Assembly (NCBI RefSeq): GCF_000208745.1
Contig: NC_030850.1
Coordinates: 9,832,119 to 9,896,118 of the forward strand
Length of the DNA: 64,000 bases
Origin: Theobroma cacao
Taxonomy: Eukaryota > Streptophyta > Magnoliopsida > Malvales > Malvaceae
Reading direction: 5' to 3'
Shown here: piece after piece, positions 47,180 through 60,442 of the stretch
How the letters are laid out: the number at the start of each line of letters is the position of its first letter
How positions within the stretch are numbered: the first letter of the stretch is position 1
The notes under the pieces: generated by a model
The model's input: the letters and a program-made list of their open reading frames with translations, nothing else
The model's database searches: none
What the model was told of the DNA's origin: nothing
Translations under genes and position numbers: made by a program

Positions 47180-49827
47180 TTACCTCTGTCTTATGTCAAG
47201 GATACTCTCAAGAAGTTCCCTTGTTTGCTGCACCTTCAAATTTTTTGGCTTCTCATCGTCCAGTAACAATGTCGAAACATTCAATACTGTAACAAGTTCT
47301 TGTTCAATTTTCTTGAGCTGTTGTTCCAAATGCTTCAAGAAGTCCTCATAAGTTGATATTGCTGCCAAGCTACTATTTATAGTGTCTTCAATAAATGCAC
47401 TGAAACTTGGAAATGCTTGATGTTCCTCTAGCTCCTCATTGGCAGGTTGCTCCACCGGATCATCTGTATGGAGCAGCAACTTTTGATCTTCACAGAGTGT
47501 TCGGGCATCATGAGCAATGTCCTTATTCTGAATTTTATCATTTGCAGTTCGCTCCTTTGGAGATACAATCCAAACTGGAGTAGAATCATCTTCTCTACCA
47601 ATTTCTGTCTCTGACGCAATGTTCCCAATTAGTTGAGTTTCTTTGACAGTTATTGCCTGGAATCAAGGTTACTTGTTAATACAGCTCAAACCATTGAGCC
47701 CTTCAATAAGATCAACAAAGAGGAAACTCATAATTTATAGAGAATATTTTTAAAGAAAACAAAATATATTGTGGGTGACTGACTGCATTAACAGTGAATC
47801 AAAATCAGAAAATCACAGCCTTGAGCAGCAATTAATAATAGTTTATAAGTGGCAACTCCTGGTGGAAATGGAAACAAAAGCCATAAGAAAACAGCAACTT
47901 ATGTTTACATACAAGATGTAAAGTATATTGATCTTTAAATAACATATACATATCAGATAATAATATCTGGGAGTGCTTAGCATGGCTCCATAGGACAAGA
48001 GCAAACTACTTCTGAAACTACCAAATTTTTGTTTTGCAGAATACAGGTAAAATGAAGTGTTTATCTTACATAACACTTCCAACCATTGACCATTAGCTGT
48101 TCATTTATGTAACAGAAAGAACTAAGAAGAAGTGAACATTTCAGACAGCATGTAACCAGAAAGAGATGAGAAAGTATCTTTAGAATTTTTGTAAATTTAG
48201 AATTTGCATTTTATGTTTGGGTAAGTGTACACATCCCATAGTCACCAGAACCCACCAATACCAGCATCATTTTCCAATTACCACTTGAGTTTTGCATAAA
48301 ACAGTAGCATAAGCAGCATCAGAATATCATGGCTTATTTGGACTATATGGTACACTAAAAATTTGAGGAATCCATCAAAAAATAAAAAACAATTGTGGGC
48401 TTGAATTTCAATGACTGTAATCATAAATATGCAAGTCACGCATTTAAATTACGTGGAACTAGATAAGTAAAACAGTCAGACTAACAAAGAAAAGACAGAT
48501 TGGTAACCATCATTTGAGCTCCTCAAGCAGATTCAATATCCCCTTTATGTGGAAATGCTATCCATGATGCAATAAGATTTATGATACAAATTTGATATTA
48601 TTAAGTATTAAGGGGGGAGAACATTAATCCCACATTGGTTCAAGTTTTAAGTAATCTACAGTTTCTTGAAATATATTACAGAATCACCCTACTACTCAGA
48701 GGAAAAGAACAAAATTGTAATTAACTGATTTTAAACGTTTCAACCCAAAGTTTCTATTGATCAGAAAATAGCAATATCAAATTTGGGAAGATAAAACAAC
48801 TATTAAAACCATAAATAAAAATGGAGGCTTTCAAGACACTTTGATGTTTTACTACACACAGTTAAAAAAATATATTTAAGGATAATTTCACTGAATTCTT
48901 GCAAGTGAAAAATAGAAATTATGGTTGTTCAACATAATGGATAAACAGAAACTCCATGCACCGTATCATTTATAAAGTTTGCACGTGACGCATAGCAACT
49001 GTCATGAAATTAGTTAATGGAATGCCTTATTTTAAGCTTTTCACAATAATAATGCATTTATTGCTGATACTGTCTAAACTCATCAGTTAATACTTTTTAT
49101 CTTTTAAATGTTAGTTTGAATTCTTTGTTCTTTATATTAGCAAGAATATTATCAAGTACAATCTCATTATACCTCATTAAACTTTGTAGAAAGCTTATCC
49201 AATAACTCAATCCGACTCTTAGACTTTTCCAACGCTTGCAGAACCTTCTTCTTCTGAAAAAGCAGGTCCCTTGCCTCATTTTCGCTTCCCCTCTGAATAC
49301 TAACAGCAGCCTGGCGCCGAAGCTTTTCAGCTGCCTCTGATAACCGCAAAAACCTCAATCTAGCATTGCTAGCTGAATCAACAAAGACATAGTAACTTCA
49401 AATTTTCTTACATTCATTCTTCACCAATCAAATTAATCCCAATTACAACCAGTTACAAAAGTTATTCCAATATGATCCCAGGAATCCCTTAAATTGTTTT
49501 CAGCCCGTGAGAAATTGCATTTATTTAGTTTGTCGACAAATGTTCAAACACCAACTATCAAAGTCAAAATGCTCTAAATTGAAATGGGTATAGAGTTATG
49601 AATCTAATAATGTAAAAGCGTAAATGGGTAATGGTGATTTCGATGAAAAATGGTAAGAAGAGTGGACAGCAGTAGTTACCTTTGGTTCGGGTCGTCTCAG
49701 CTTCGGCATGTAGTTGGTCAAGCTGGTAACGAAGCTGCTCTGTGTTGATTTTGGAAGTTGAAGCCAAGCATGTGGGCCTCAGCAGGGGCCTGTAACCTAC
49801 TACAACCATTGCTGCACATTTCGTCAT
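47180..49827 (-). CDS. Coiled-coil protein of unknown function
   Basis: Three coding exons on the minus strand: 49680-49827, 49173-49372 and 47180-47656. They total 825 nt, 274 aa, with GT-AG borders and consistent phases. The N-terminus (MTKCAAMVVVGYRPLLRPTC) is basic/hydrophobic without acidic residues and could be an organelle transit peptide. Residues about 30-115 are heptad-like and charged (EQLRYQLDQLHAEAETTRTK, LRFLRLSEAAEKLRRQAA, KKKVLQALEKSKSRIELLDK). The middle is acidic and low in structure. The C-terminus has another helix-rich part (EDFLKHLEQQLKKIEQELVT) and ends ESILDIRQR. I do not recognise a characterised family and assign no function. The final exon could continue through a weak donor (CAGAG|GTAACA) at its stop, so the C-terminus is slightly uncertain. 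Confidence 0.78.
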
Positions 49828-50504
49828 CGCCTTGGCTGCTTCTTCGTCTCAACTTTCACTCCCTACCATAAAACATTGAAATAATATGTTTAAAAAAGAG
49901 ATAAGGGATTAGTCCCCTGTCCTATAATCTTTTATTGGTTTTTTTTAAGAAGAAAGCATTGATTTTTTTTAATATCTCTTATATTAAAAATTTTAATTTT
50001 TTAATATCGATGTTCAATCATTTTTCATATAAAAAGTTAGATAAATTATAATATGATTAATATAGAAAATAGAAAAATTAAAAGGTTAAATATGATTTTG
50101 AGATTTTTTTTAAATTTATCATTAATGTCAATTTTAGACTAATGCACTTTCCATTACAAATTGAACCATTCATCCAAAATATTTTTTAAAATGCTTATAA
50201 AGTAATATTATCTTTTATTTAAAAAATTGAATTCGGATTTCTTCTCTCAAATAAAAAAACCTTACAATACTCTTAATTTTTTTGTTTTATGTAATTATTT
50301 ATAATTTCATTTACTTTTTAGTTAAAACTATTAAGCAAAAATACTACTAAAAAATATGATAAATATGATTAATTTAAAAGTATTTTTTTCCCCTTAGTGT
50401 CATGTCATTATTTTGTCAAGTCAATACGAAATACCGTAGGCTACTTGATCAATAATCAACCTCTTCTGGCAAAGTAAAACATTCTGTAATTTTTGTGAGG
50501 AAAA

Positions 50505-50646
50505 TGGGCCGGTTTATAGGAAGAAGGCCCAAAGCCGCCCAACATTTTTTTGGGCCAAAATTGAATAAAACAACGCATCAGCCTTGTGGGATGGGCCACC
50601 ATCACTCACCCATTATTGCTAATTCTGTTCCACTTTTTCTTGGGCT
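50505..50646. promoter_or_regulatory. Cluster of five TGGGCY (site II) motifs
   Basis: TGGGCC at 50505-50510, GGCCCA at 50526-50531, TGGGCC at 50551-50556 and 50592-50597, and TGGGCT at 50641-50646. Such clusters are TCP-bound promoter modules of plant housekeeping and organelle-related genes. The nearest gene start is the coiled-coil gene, about 680-820 bp away on the minus strand. Whether this is its promoter or that of an unseen transcript is open. Confidence 0.4.
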
Positions 50647-52949
50647 ACATTAATTTTGTTTTACCTTTTTTCTTTATTTGGGAACAAGTAATTCAATCCC
50701 AACTTTTAAATTTTGGAATTGTATTTAGACAATGAACTAATCTTTTGTCCACTTCTCTAGCTGCCTTAATCAAGGATTTCCATGAATTAAATATTACTAT
50801 TCAAGTTACATTGAGATATTTTTTTCCGTATTTTTTTAAAGTGATTAATCTTTTACTAATTATTGAGTTATCTTGATGTGTTTCATGCTATTTCCGATAT
50901 CCATTTCTTTTTTTAATATCTTTGGTTAGAACCACCTTATATTGTATCAAAGCATAACATTCCGCATGTAAGATAAATTAATAATCTCAAATATAAAGAT
51001 CACTTACACAACTGTCAGATGATAAATTATTCCATAAACACCAAAGTGACATGCCAAATGAAATTTTAGTGACATGTTATATTGAGTGAACTTATCCTTA
51101 TAACAAATACCCACATATTAGTTCATGTATCCTCATAGTTCAATTTATGAGATGAATTACTCATTTTATAAGTTAAGAACATAATCATGTATCGGTTTCT
51201 ATATTTTATCAATATCCATTTTATTTTATATAAAACTTTGATTTGGAACTATTTAAAAATAATTCTTTCATGCAATATAAGGTTCTCATAATTACAACTT
51301 TTTATAATATTTTGTGCAAAACATACGATATTCCATAAATTTTATTTCAATCAATCGATATTTATAAGTCCTTTTAAAAATCAAGAATGTCTTTTTTAAA
51401 TAATAAAAACTTAAATACAAAGATATATCTTTACACAGACCAACTTTGTTGCTTACAAAGGCATACAACTACACTATTAGTACCCATCGAAGACCTCTTG
51501 TCCTCTGTACAAAAATTGCTTGACTTATCTCTTAAGCACTCATCCATCGATCCTGCAGCTGCAAGTTCTGCATTTGTAACCTTGAGCAAGCTCTAAGCCT
51601 GTTATAAAGCTTATGGCGTTTAGCACCAGCCTTTAACAAATCAAACATGACTTTTCCTCTCTTCCTCTAGAGCTTAAAGCAGCATATATTCAAGCCAACT
51701 TCAAGTGTATCAAAAGCCCACTCATCTTGCAATACTCAAAGAACAGGTATTCACCAAAATATCAAAATTGATTTCTCACCTTAAGGTATATTAAATATTA
51801 GAAAGTCGACCCAACCATCATGGGGGCATATATATTCCTAGTATGAACAATTTTTAACTTTTAACTTAATGCCTTGTAGAAGAACTCATCAAAGACAACA
51901 ACTAGGCATCAAACATATCTTACTCAAGCAACCTCAAGAAAATTGCTAAAAAAAGGGGTTAATTACTCATTTTGGGATCTAATAAGTAACAAAACCTTCA
52001 TTTTACTATTCAACATGTTATTTTATTTATTTTAAATAGGGTGTAACATTCTTTATTTGGTAATTGTTATCCTTAGGTGGCTTCTGGAAAACATTAACAC
52101 CCAGATTAAGATTATGAAAACGTGAAGCCATCCAATCAATCATTTCCAAAAATAACAGTCATAATGCAAATGGACAAGCTTGCAGACCCCAATCTCTTTG
52201 TGGAAGCAGCTCTGGATCCCGCAATTAATGTTTTGCACTGCCACACTTTAGGACAAGACTCAAGAATGACCCTTTGGAAACAAACCCTTGCATTTGTAGT
52301 TACTAAATGTGGAAACAAAAGGAGAGAAAGAAAATACCCAAACATATAAACAAAACTATAAGTGTTGTAGTCATGGAGTCTTGACCCACCAAAGGCTTCT
52401 TTTCAGCTTCTTTTTTTTTTTTTTGTATTTTCTTTCACTTATCAATCAGACCTATACCTAATTCAAGCTCAAACCTCCAATGTTGGCATATGCTATTCCT
52501 TTCGATGCATGTATCTCTGCAGATTTGGTAGCCAGAGGCCATCAAGATTTGGGTCCACATAAGAGAACCCCCTCAAGAGGGTTTGAGCCCATCATTTGAT
52601 GTAATAATAACACTCAACAGCAACTGTCATTTTCTGAGACTCGTATACAACTATAACTGTAATGGTGACAAATTTCCCATCAAAGACTTGCCCACCTATA
52701 CTCAAAATCACAAATGTGATTTGGACAACCTCCTAATTCATGATGATTTATGCCATAATCATTAAGTTTTGTTCCATCTCTTTTCTTGACCAAGTTTTAG
52801 TTTTTGACATACATGCAAAATGTATCAAGAGGTGAAAATTCCAATTAATAGAGTAAATAAATTATATGAGAAATCATGCTAAAGGAAAAAGGATTAATCC
52901 CAATATCTCATTTATTTTTTGAATGAAGAGAAAAGAACATTTTCTCCTA

Positions 52950-53165
52950 CCCAGAGGTGTCCAAGCCGGGCTACACACCCAAGCCTATTATTTTATTATT
53001 TAATAATATTTATTTATTTATTTTTAATTTTAAAAATATTAATATAAAATAGTATTTTATTATTTTAACAAATATATGTAAATGGACGGATCGAGCTGAC
53101 TCAAGCTTAACATATAAAAAGGAAGGCTCGATAGCTCGATCAGAAAGCAACTCGAACCCGACCCA
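52950..53165. repeat. Possible eroded non-autonomous transposon
   Basis: Begins AGAGGTGTCCAAGCCGGGCT, runs through an AT-rich core and reaches a GC-richer part with GGCTCGATAGCTCGAT and CTCGAACCCGACCCACGAAC. GGTGTCCAAGCCGGGCT-type ends with CTCGA/CCCGA interiors resemble common plant hAT-derived repeats. The matching right terminus was not found. Confidence 0.4.
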
Positions 53166-54299
53166 CGAACATCTTTATTAAAATACACTTTTTATTAGCA
53201 CTTTCCTAAACTCTGTTTATTTGTAAGGGATTTATCATGTTCTGTCACTTATTTGAGAATATTTTAATGGAAAATTAATAGAGGTCTAGAGAAATCCATG
53301 CCTTCATCTCCTGTTCTTTTTTACGACAATACATATACCTATACAATATAATACTAATAACTTTTTTAGTACAGGGGGGAGTGTTTTAACTCCAACCTAG
53401 GATGTCTGTTCCACCCCTAACTTGCCTTTACCACATGAGCTAATAAATAAAATAAATGAACTTATAACGAATGATTATTCTACACATTGATTGGTTCTAA
53501 GAAGGTGAGAAATGGGGTTACCATGACATTTAACTTTATTTGATTTAATTTTGTTTGACTAATTTCATAAGTATATAATTTGATAAAAAAAATTTGGGAA
53601 AATTCCTCTTATATGACTTCCTTTGTTAGTTGTTTTGGGCAAAAGATTTCTTTTTTCCAAATTTTAATAATATGGTAAATAATTTTCAAATTAATGAAAA
53701 ACACATGAACTCGTACGTGTTCAGTGTGATCAATTTTAATTGTACTATATCTTGATTTGTCAATCTTATAAATGGTGTGATAGGAAAGATTCATGTAATA
53801 ATTTTTTCACGTAATTATCTCATATACCATAGTTACACATCTCGCAGAAGAAATATTTAATGAGTAAACCAAAGGGTAAGTTACTCAATTAGTCACCACT
53901 CACCAATAAAAAACAAGTAAAAAAAGCATAAATCAAACGAAACTTGATCAAATCTTTAGTTGCACAGATTGAAACCAAGTCAAGCTGTACCTTTCTCTTC
54001 TCTTTGAAGAGCAAAATTAAACTATACTTTAGAATTAGACTGTTATTCCTAAAATAAGATAATTAATTTGACAATGTCAGGATCTCTCTTTCTTTCTTCC
54101 AATATTCCTGAACTGAATTAAATATTCCATATGGTGTGCAGTGAAACAGCTCCCTTTTGAAAAACATCTTAAGAAATCTCTTAAGTGAAATTTGACCGTT
54201 GTTACCTCCAATGTCTGGGCATAAATAAACCATGAACCAGTCAACTCACCAAGTTGTTGCATTTGGTGAGTCGCTATATATAAAATACAATAATCTGCA

Positions 54300-54671
54300 G
54301 AAATGTCACTATCTCTCCTTTCATCCTCTTGATGAGAAAAGAATAATATCTTCATTGCATTGGTGGAGCAGATGATTGAACGAAACATATTGGAAAAAGC
54401 TTTGGGTTGAATAAATTCTCCCTCTTTGCCTAAACTACACTTTAGTGGTTGAGAGAGGCGGTCAAGAATGGTTCAAAACATGGAAAATTTCACATTTGAA
54501 ATTGAACTTTACATAAAATCAACTGCATGCAAACTTGACATGGACATAAATCAATAAGAAAAGAGAACAAATGGAATTTTTCAATGAGAAATTACAATCA
54601 TGCACAAGAATATGTACAAAATGATATTCTGCAACAGAGATGGGTGACAATATATATGTATTTGTGTGTGT

Positions 54672-54704
<33 letters not shown>

Positions 54705-57700
54705 ATGATTAGATGAGCTAATTAATACGATTGATTTCTTAACTAGTGAAGTCATATTTTCTATTTTCATTCTAGTTAGTACAAGAGAAAGAGCATATAT
54801 ATATACTGAATTTAGGATTTCTAACTACTCCTTAATTAAACCATATTTACTTGACTAATTAACCTAGATATGATATCCCAGTCCAAGTTTGGTTTTTTTT
54901 TGTACTTTAATATGCTAATGGGCCTAATTATCAGTCGACCTAATTAGTTATTAAAGGTTTAGCTTAACTTAAGTATAAAAACTTATTCTACTCGATGTTT
55001 TATGGTTAGAAAACACTCAAAAAGGAAGTTGGAATGTTAGGTGCATGTATTCCTTCACTGAGTGAGAAATGAACTGAAATTCTCCTTTCTCAAAATAAAG
55101 AAAGTGCGTGTTTGTGTGTGTGACGACTGCTAGAGTGTTTGGGGGTTGGATTTCATCCTTTCCCGATTGTTGTTTTTTTTTTTTTTTTTGGTATAAAAGG
55201 ACACTAAGATTTAGGGGTGTTTTTCACGTTTGCATGCCTAAGTTACATTTTTCATTGTACTGTTAAAAAGAGACATCCGATAGCGAACAGTCAAGAGAAG
55301 CCTTGAACAACCAAAGTGATACCAAAAAATATCTTTGATTATAGAGAGTTTATTGACTTTAGAATCACTCCAATCTATTTTGTGGGTTGATTTTTACAAA
55401 AAGAAAAAGTTTCTATAAGGATAAATTTTTTTGTCCAAAAGTTCTCTCATGCCGTTTGTCTCGTTAAGCTCTTGCACTTAATATATGGACAGAAATTAAT
55501 GACTTGCAAAATCATTAATTATGATAACAATTTTCGAGAAAACGTGGTTTTTGCGTATCATTGAAAGTAGAAACATGAAATTATCATTATATAAGAAGAA
55601 GTACAACAATTTTCCTTGTGTGTGCTGTGTGCAATATAAATCTCCCATTCTCAACGGCTAAAAATATAGAACAATGTCACATATACATGCATCACATGTT
55701 TCTGCACGGAAAGGGAGAGAGAGAGACAGAGAGAGAGTCCGCATATATGCGGCTGTAATTGCAAGGTTTATCAGCCTGCTATCTTTGACGACTCAGAAAC
55801 AAAACTGTATGTTTCACATTAATTGCCTTTTGTCACAGGAAAGCGTGCAACACTTGAAAACTTGAATATCAAAGAAACAATGGCAGGCTGAAAATGAATA
55901 TAAGCCGCAGCAGCAGCCATCTTACGACAGCACAAAAGCCGCAGCCTTACAGATATATATATATAGTCAGGTGGAGCCGTGGAGAGTAGTTTTCTGTACA
56001 CATGTATGCAGCTGTCAATGGAAACTTGTTTCCTCATGATCGAAGGAGAAGTCATAAAAAAAACGTTAAGAGGCTAGCTAGCTGGACTTACGAAAGATTC
56101 CAAGTTCAAATCATAGTCTACTTTCCTGTGTATGACTGTATCGTTAAATATTTAAGCGGAAGAAAGGGTGGATATAGAGCACAAACGTGGAGCAATCATG
56201 TCATACAATATTTTCTTCGCAGACATCTCAATCAGGTCGTGCTGCATTCATTTTTTCCAAACGCTGAATGTACAAATTAATGTTCCAAAAACAAATTGCA
56301 GTACTCAGATTAATTCTTAAAAGCTAAATTAACCATCCTATGTCTACAGAATTAATGCCAATATATGGTCAGTACTGTAGCATTGACCGTACTGTCTGCA
56401 CCTAACAAAAAAACTGCTCTCCTCTGACTAACGTTTCCATAAACGATTAATGCCAGTAACCATGGTTCGTTCTTTCTTTCTCTTTTATTTATTTTTTCTT
56501 TGGGTTTGAGGGGAACAAAGAGGTCAGCAATCTCAAGCTAGCTCGCTCGTACCCGTGGGGGTTTTAATATTTATTTTTGCTATTCTCCATATGAAAAGTC
56601 GCACCTATGTATACCAAATATTCCAGCTACACTCAATATGTACCACCATGATTAATTCCAAGATTAGAGCACTCAAGCCTAATTTCACTTGAACATAGAT
56701 TGGCAATAAATTAAGTTGTAATTATCGGCTATGGATTTATTAAACATAAAGCAGAGTAATTTAAGTGAACAGAGTGATTACTTTCTGCAAATTATTGACT
56801 TCAAAATGTCCATAATTTCAAAAGCCGTATATATATATTCCATTAGGTAGGCTGAATTAAACTTTTATGCATAGTGACTAATTATCCATAATTCATTAAT
56901 TCTGGGGAGTTAGATTCATACATGTATTCGCGATGTACTTATTATATAATAGTGTAACTTGGTCCTTGCATGTTAATTATGCTGTTTTGTTTTAAGTTCT
57001 TGTTTATTGCACTATATATTCAGAAGAGACAAATATGCAGGCACACACACATAAACACATTGATTAATTTGATAGATTTTCTCCCTCTTCTTGGTCATAA
57101 CATATATCTATCCTATTTTTTCATCATTTTGTGTACTAAAAAGCACCATTAATTGTTATCATTACATTTAAATTCTTCGTGCAAACTTTTGAAACCTCTG
57201 GGTCAAGTCAAATATATAACATTAGGAGCATAGCTTTAAGCAGGCTTTTCCTCGTTTTTTTTTCAATTTGCCAGCTCTATTATTAGTTGGGAGAGGGCAG
57301 CCTGTTGGTACCACAGGGACCTGATGTACCATATATGCATAATTCATAAAAGAAGTGCGCGGACCATCTCATGATTAGATCTTTGACATCAAAAATCATT
57401 TCCACATTATTCCGTGGCCCTCTCTCATCTACAATCTACAATGTACATCTTATCAATTGGCCGGCCTTGGGGACTTATTTTTGTGTGGGAAAACGTTAAA
57501 CAGTCCGAAAAAAAAGTAGCACAGTTCGATCAGTCCACATCTGTAGAGATACATGCAATTTTTGCCTCTAAAGTTGATGTCATCTACTCCTTGTGTATAT
57601 CACTCTTTCTATCTCCCTACTTTCGGATACTACTTTTTCAGATTACTTAACGTTGTCCTTTGGTGTACTCTACAATGCTTTAATTTGTAGAGAATGTATA

Positions 57701-59200
57701 ATAATGTTGATCTCTTCTTTTCAGGCTAAACATACTCATCATGTTATTACCTGCTTTTATGCATCAACTAGCCACTTTTTTTTTTTTGGCACTATATACT
57801 GCTGTGCCTTGACTTTTGTCGAAGGAGAGGTTGTTCCTTTTCCACGCTTAAATAATTCTAGTGGTGATTCGATATTACATCATATTCCTTAGTAAGACAA
57901 AAATGCGAATCATGCCATCGAAAAATTAATGGAAGGGAGACGACATTCTTTCTCATTGGAGCTAGCTGGGAATTTTTTTACTTGTATATGTAATAAACAA
58001 AGATTGATTCCTTAATCGAGGCGTCGGCAACAGAAATTTGGGTTAAGTTGTTGGCTTTCTTTTGTGTTTGACTCCTTATGTGTCAAGGAATTGGTGGAAT
58101 ATTTATTGGAATGTTAATTTCTTTGTATTTTTCGTTTACTTTATGAGCAAATTTATGTTTTAAGAATTTGTCGGGAGATTCAATTAATTGTAGAGGGAGA
58201 AATATATATATATATATATATAGAGGAGCACAAAGCATTTTATCATACTTAACCGTGTATTACATTTGCATTCATGTTCCAAATCAAACATATAGCTATG
58301 CCAATTTTCTTGTTTGAAAAGTCAGAAATATTTCTGCTGTAATGATAGAAGTCATGGACTACGATATGCCGAGGTAAGTCTTTAGCTTTCCCTAATAACC
58401 AAAAGACTTACCCTAAACTGAACTAGCTATATATAGTAAGCGTTTTCTTTATTATTACTATCGTTTTACATGTATATGTATATAAATATATATATATATA
58501 TATTTCACGTGCAAATTATCAATATAAAATTTAGGATGCTTGTCTCAAAAACCTAGAGCATGTGCAGATGGCATGCTGAATGAATAAATTACAGTGAAAA
58601 TTGAGGAACAAAACATTCTTAAAAGCAATAATAACCCAAAACAACATGGGAACAAAGAAAGATAGAAAAGCATGCTTTGTTATGTTTGACTAAGCTTTTA
58701 TCCACCAAAAGTCTGCCATAAAATTCGGATGTTAACGGTGCCCTTGAAATCAACAAAAGATGACGTCATCGCCTACTCAGCAGAAAAATGTAAAAAAAAA
58801 AAACAACAGCCAAACAATGCACATATTAGACTACCTTAAATATAAAAAGGTAACGTAAATAACCATTTGATCCAAAAATATATAATAATAGTGATAATAT
58901 TAATTTTTAAAAATAATTTTTTTATCTTTTCGGACTTAAGTTGCACTGTAACTTAAGTGAAATAATATCTTTATTAGGTGAAATTTATTTCATTATTCAT
59001 ATAAAATGGGAGGCAAGGTATATGTCTCTTTTTATTTTGTTTGTTTTATATTTTTATTAATAAAATTTTAACAAAGTAACTGAATCCATGTGGGAATTTC
59101 CAACCTTAAAAAAAAAAAATTGCACTGTAACTCTTTTCCAATGTAATTACGAAAAAGTGCAGACGCAAAAATAATTAAACAAAAGGTGTGAAAAAAAGCT
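54300..59200. other. About 4.9 kb gene-free region upstream of the WRKY gene
   Basis: AT-rich, with (TA)n tracts at 54676-54701, 58203-58222 and 58488-58502, a GA tract at 55712-55737 followed by the palindrome CCGCATATATGCGG (55739-55752), and a TGACGTCA palindrome at 58761-58768. No protein-coding gene is recognisable. A noncoding RNA cannot be excluded by eye. Confidence 0.45.
58759..58770. promoter_or_regulatory. TGACGTCA palindrome (TGA/bZIP-type site)
   Basis: GATGACGTCATC is a perfect 12-bp palindrome with a CRE/as-1-like TGACGTCA core. TGA-class bZIP factors bind such cores in salicylate- and stress-responsive plant promoters. It lies about 1.7 kb upstream of the WRKY start codon; regulation of that gene is inferred. 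Confidence 0.45.
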
Positions 59201-59214
59201 GCAGAAATATCTCC

Positions 59215-59366
59215 CACGTGCTACCTACGGTCAAAGGGCGGTGCCCAATCCCTGACACGTGTAAGCCTCTTCCTCCAATGTAAAGAAACCGCATAGTTGG
59301 AACGTTGACCATTTCCTACATCTACTTGACTGTGACTGTGACTGCCAACATAAGATTGCCGGTCAA
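59215..59366. promoter_or_regulatory. Dense W-box/G-box module upstream of the WRKY gene
   Basis: Within 152 bp there are two CACGTG G-boxes (59215-59220, 59256-59261) and four W-boxes: GGTCAA at 59229-59234 and 59361-59366 (inverse TTGACC), TTGACC at 59305-59310 and TTGACT at 59326-59331. W-boxes bind WRKY factors and G-boxes bind bZIP/bHLH factors. The block is clearly less AT-rich than its flanks, and sits about 1.1 kb upstream of the WRKY start. It suggests auto- or cross-regulation by WRKYs. Confidence 0.6.
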
Positions 59367-60189
59367 TCACTGAATTTACTAATTCTCTCTTTAAAATCAT
59401 ATTTAATGGATAATTAAAATACATAACAATAGTTTTTCAAAGGATCTTTTAAATCTATTTGTGGTAAGAATAGTTACCTCTCCATTCCATTTTTTTAATC
59501 TTCTAAAATTATATTTTTTTCACTTACTTGAACACATAATACATTTATATTTTCTTATTATTTTTAAATATCGTTTTCATGATTTTTTAAAAAACTTTTT
59601 GGTATTGAAAATCAGGAAATGTCAATTTTATAACATTTTTAAATTGTAAATATAAAATATATACTAAGTTCTTTTTTTAATTTTCATGAAAGTCAAATAA
59701 AGATAAAGAAAAAAGAAGTAAAACGAAAACGAAGATATGAAATATTCCCTTCAAATATATATTTAGAGATTGCATAATTGTATCTTTGTGGGTTGATGAT
59801 GTTCCAAATGGGTAGAAATTTATTGCTTTTGTTGAGCTGTGATGACTTTTCTTTTTTCCTTTTTCCCCCTTTATTTTGGCACACATCAAAACTAATAAAG
59901 AAAAAGAAAAGAAAAGAGTGGTGTGAGAAAAGGGTATAAAGATGTAATTATTTAGTGTAAAATTGTTTTCCTCATATTAATGTGCAGCTCTCTGCATAAA
60001 TTGAGATAGGTTGATAATTTTGACAAAAGTATATATTTAGAGGGAAAGATATAGCATTCAATTATTTAGAGGAAAAGATGTAAATAGTCAAATAGGCTAT
60101 AATGATCCATGAAAAGATTGTTAAATTAGATTTTTAAAAGTGAAGACTTAAATAAGAGTGGAAAAAAGCCAAACCTATCTATTCCCTCA

Positions 60190-60360
60190 CAGCTCTCTGC
60201 CCCCTTCCCTCTCTCTCCCTCTCTCTCTCTCTCATAATCAACAACAACAACACTAGAAAAATCTAACACTACACTCTTCCTTAGTCTTATAAAATAAAAC
60301 AAAGTTTCTAACTCAAAGCCCCCTTTTCTTCTCTCTCTCTCCCTCTCTTTTGAACTTGGT
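60190..60360 (+). promoter_or_regulatory. CT-rich leader / Y-patch of the WRKY gene
   Basis: CTCTCTCCCTCTCTCTC runs at about 60205-60232 and 60333-60350, with CAACAACAACAAC between. They lie 90-250 bp before the start codon and suit a plant Y-patch and 5' leader. A TTATAAAATAA string at 60287-60297 could be a TATA box or just leader sequence. No upstream ATG was seen between 60180 and the start codon at 60443. Confidence 0.4.
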
Positions 60361-60442
60361 TCAGTGTGGTTTATCCTTCTTCTTCTTCTTCTTCTTCATC
60401 TTTATATCTTGTTGCTTCATTCTTGTTATTGTAATTAATTCT

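Larger units (their letters stand above)
49860..54300. other. Gene-poor spacer
   Basis: Contains a TGGGCY cluster (50505-50646), a TE-like segment at 52950-53165 and a short GGGGGAGTGTTTTAACTCC-type string near 53380 often seen in plant repeats. Open stretches near 51387 and 52122 show no recognisable protein. No gene is called. Confidence 0.4.

Noticed and set aside
54519..54770. 83-aa minus-strand frame with a long Ile-Tyr repeat
   Set aside because: It is the translation of a (TA)n microsatellite.
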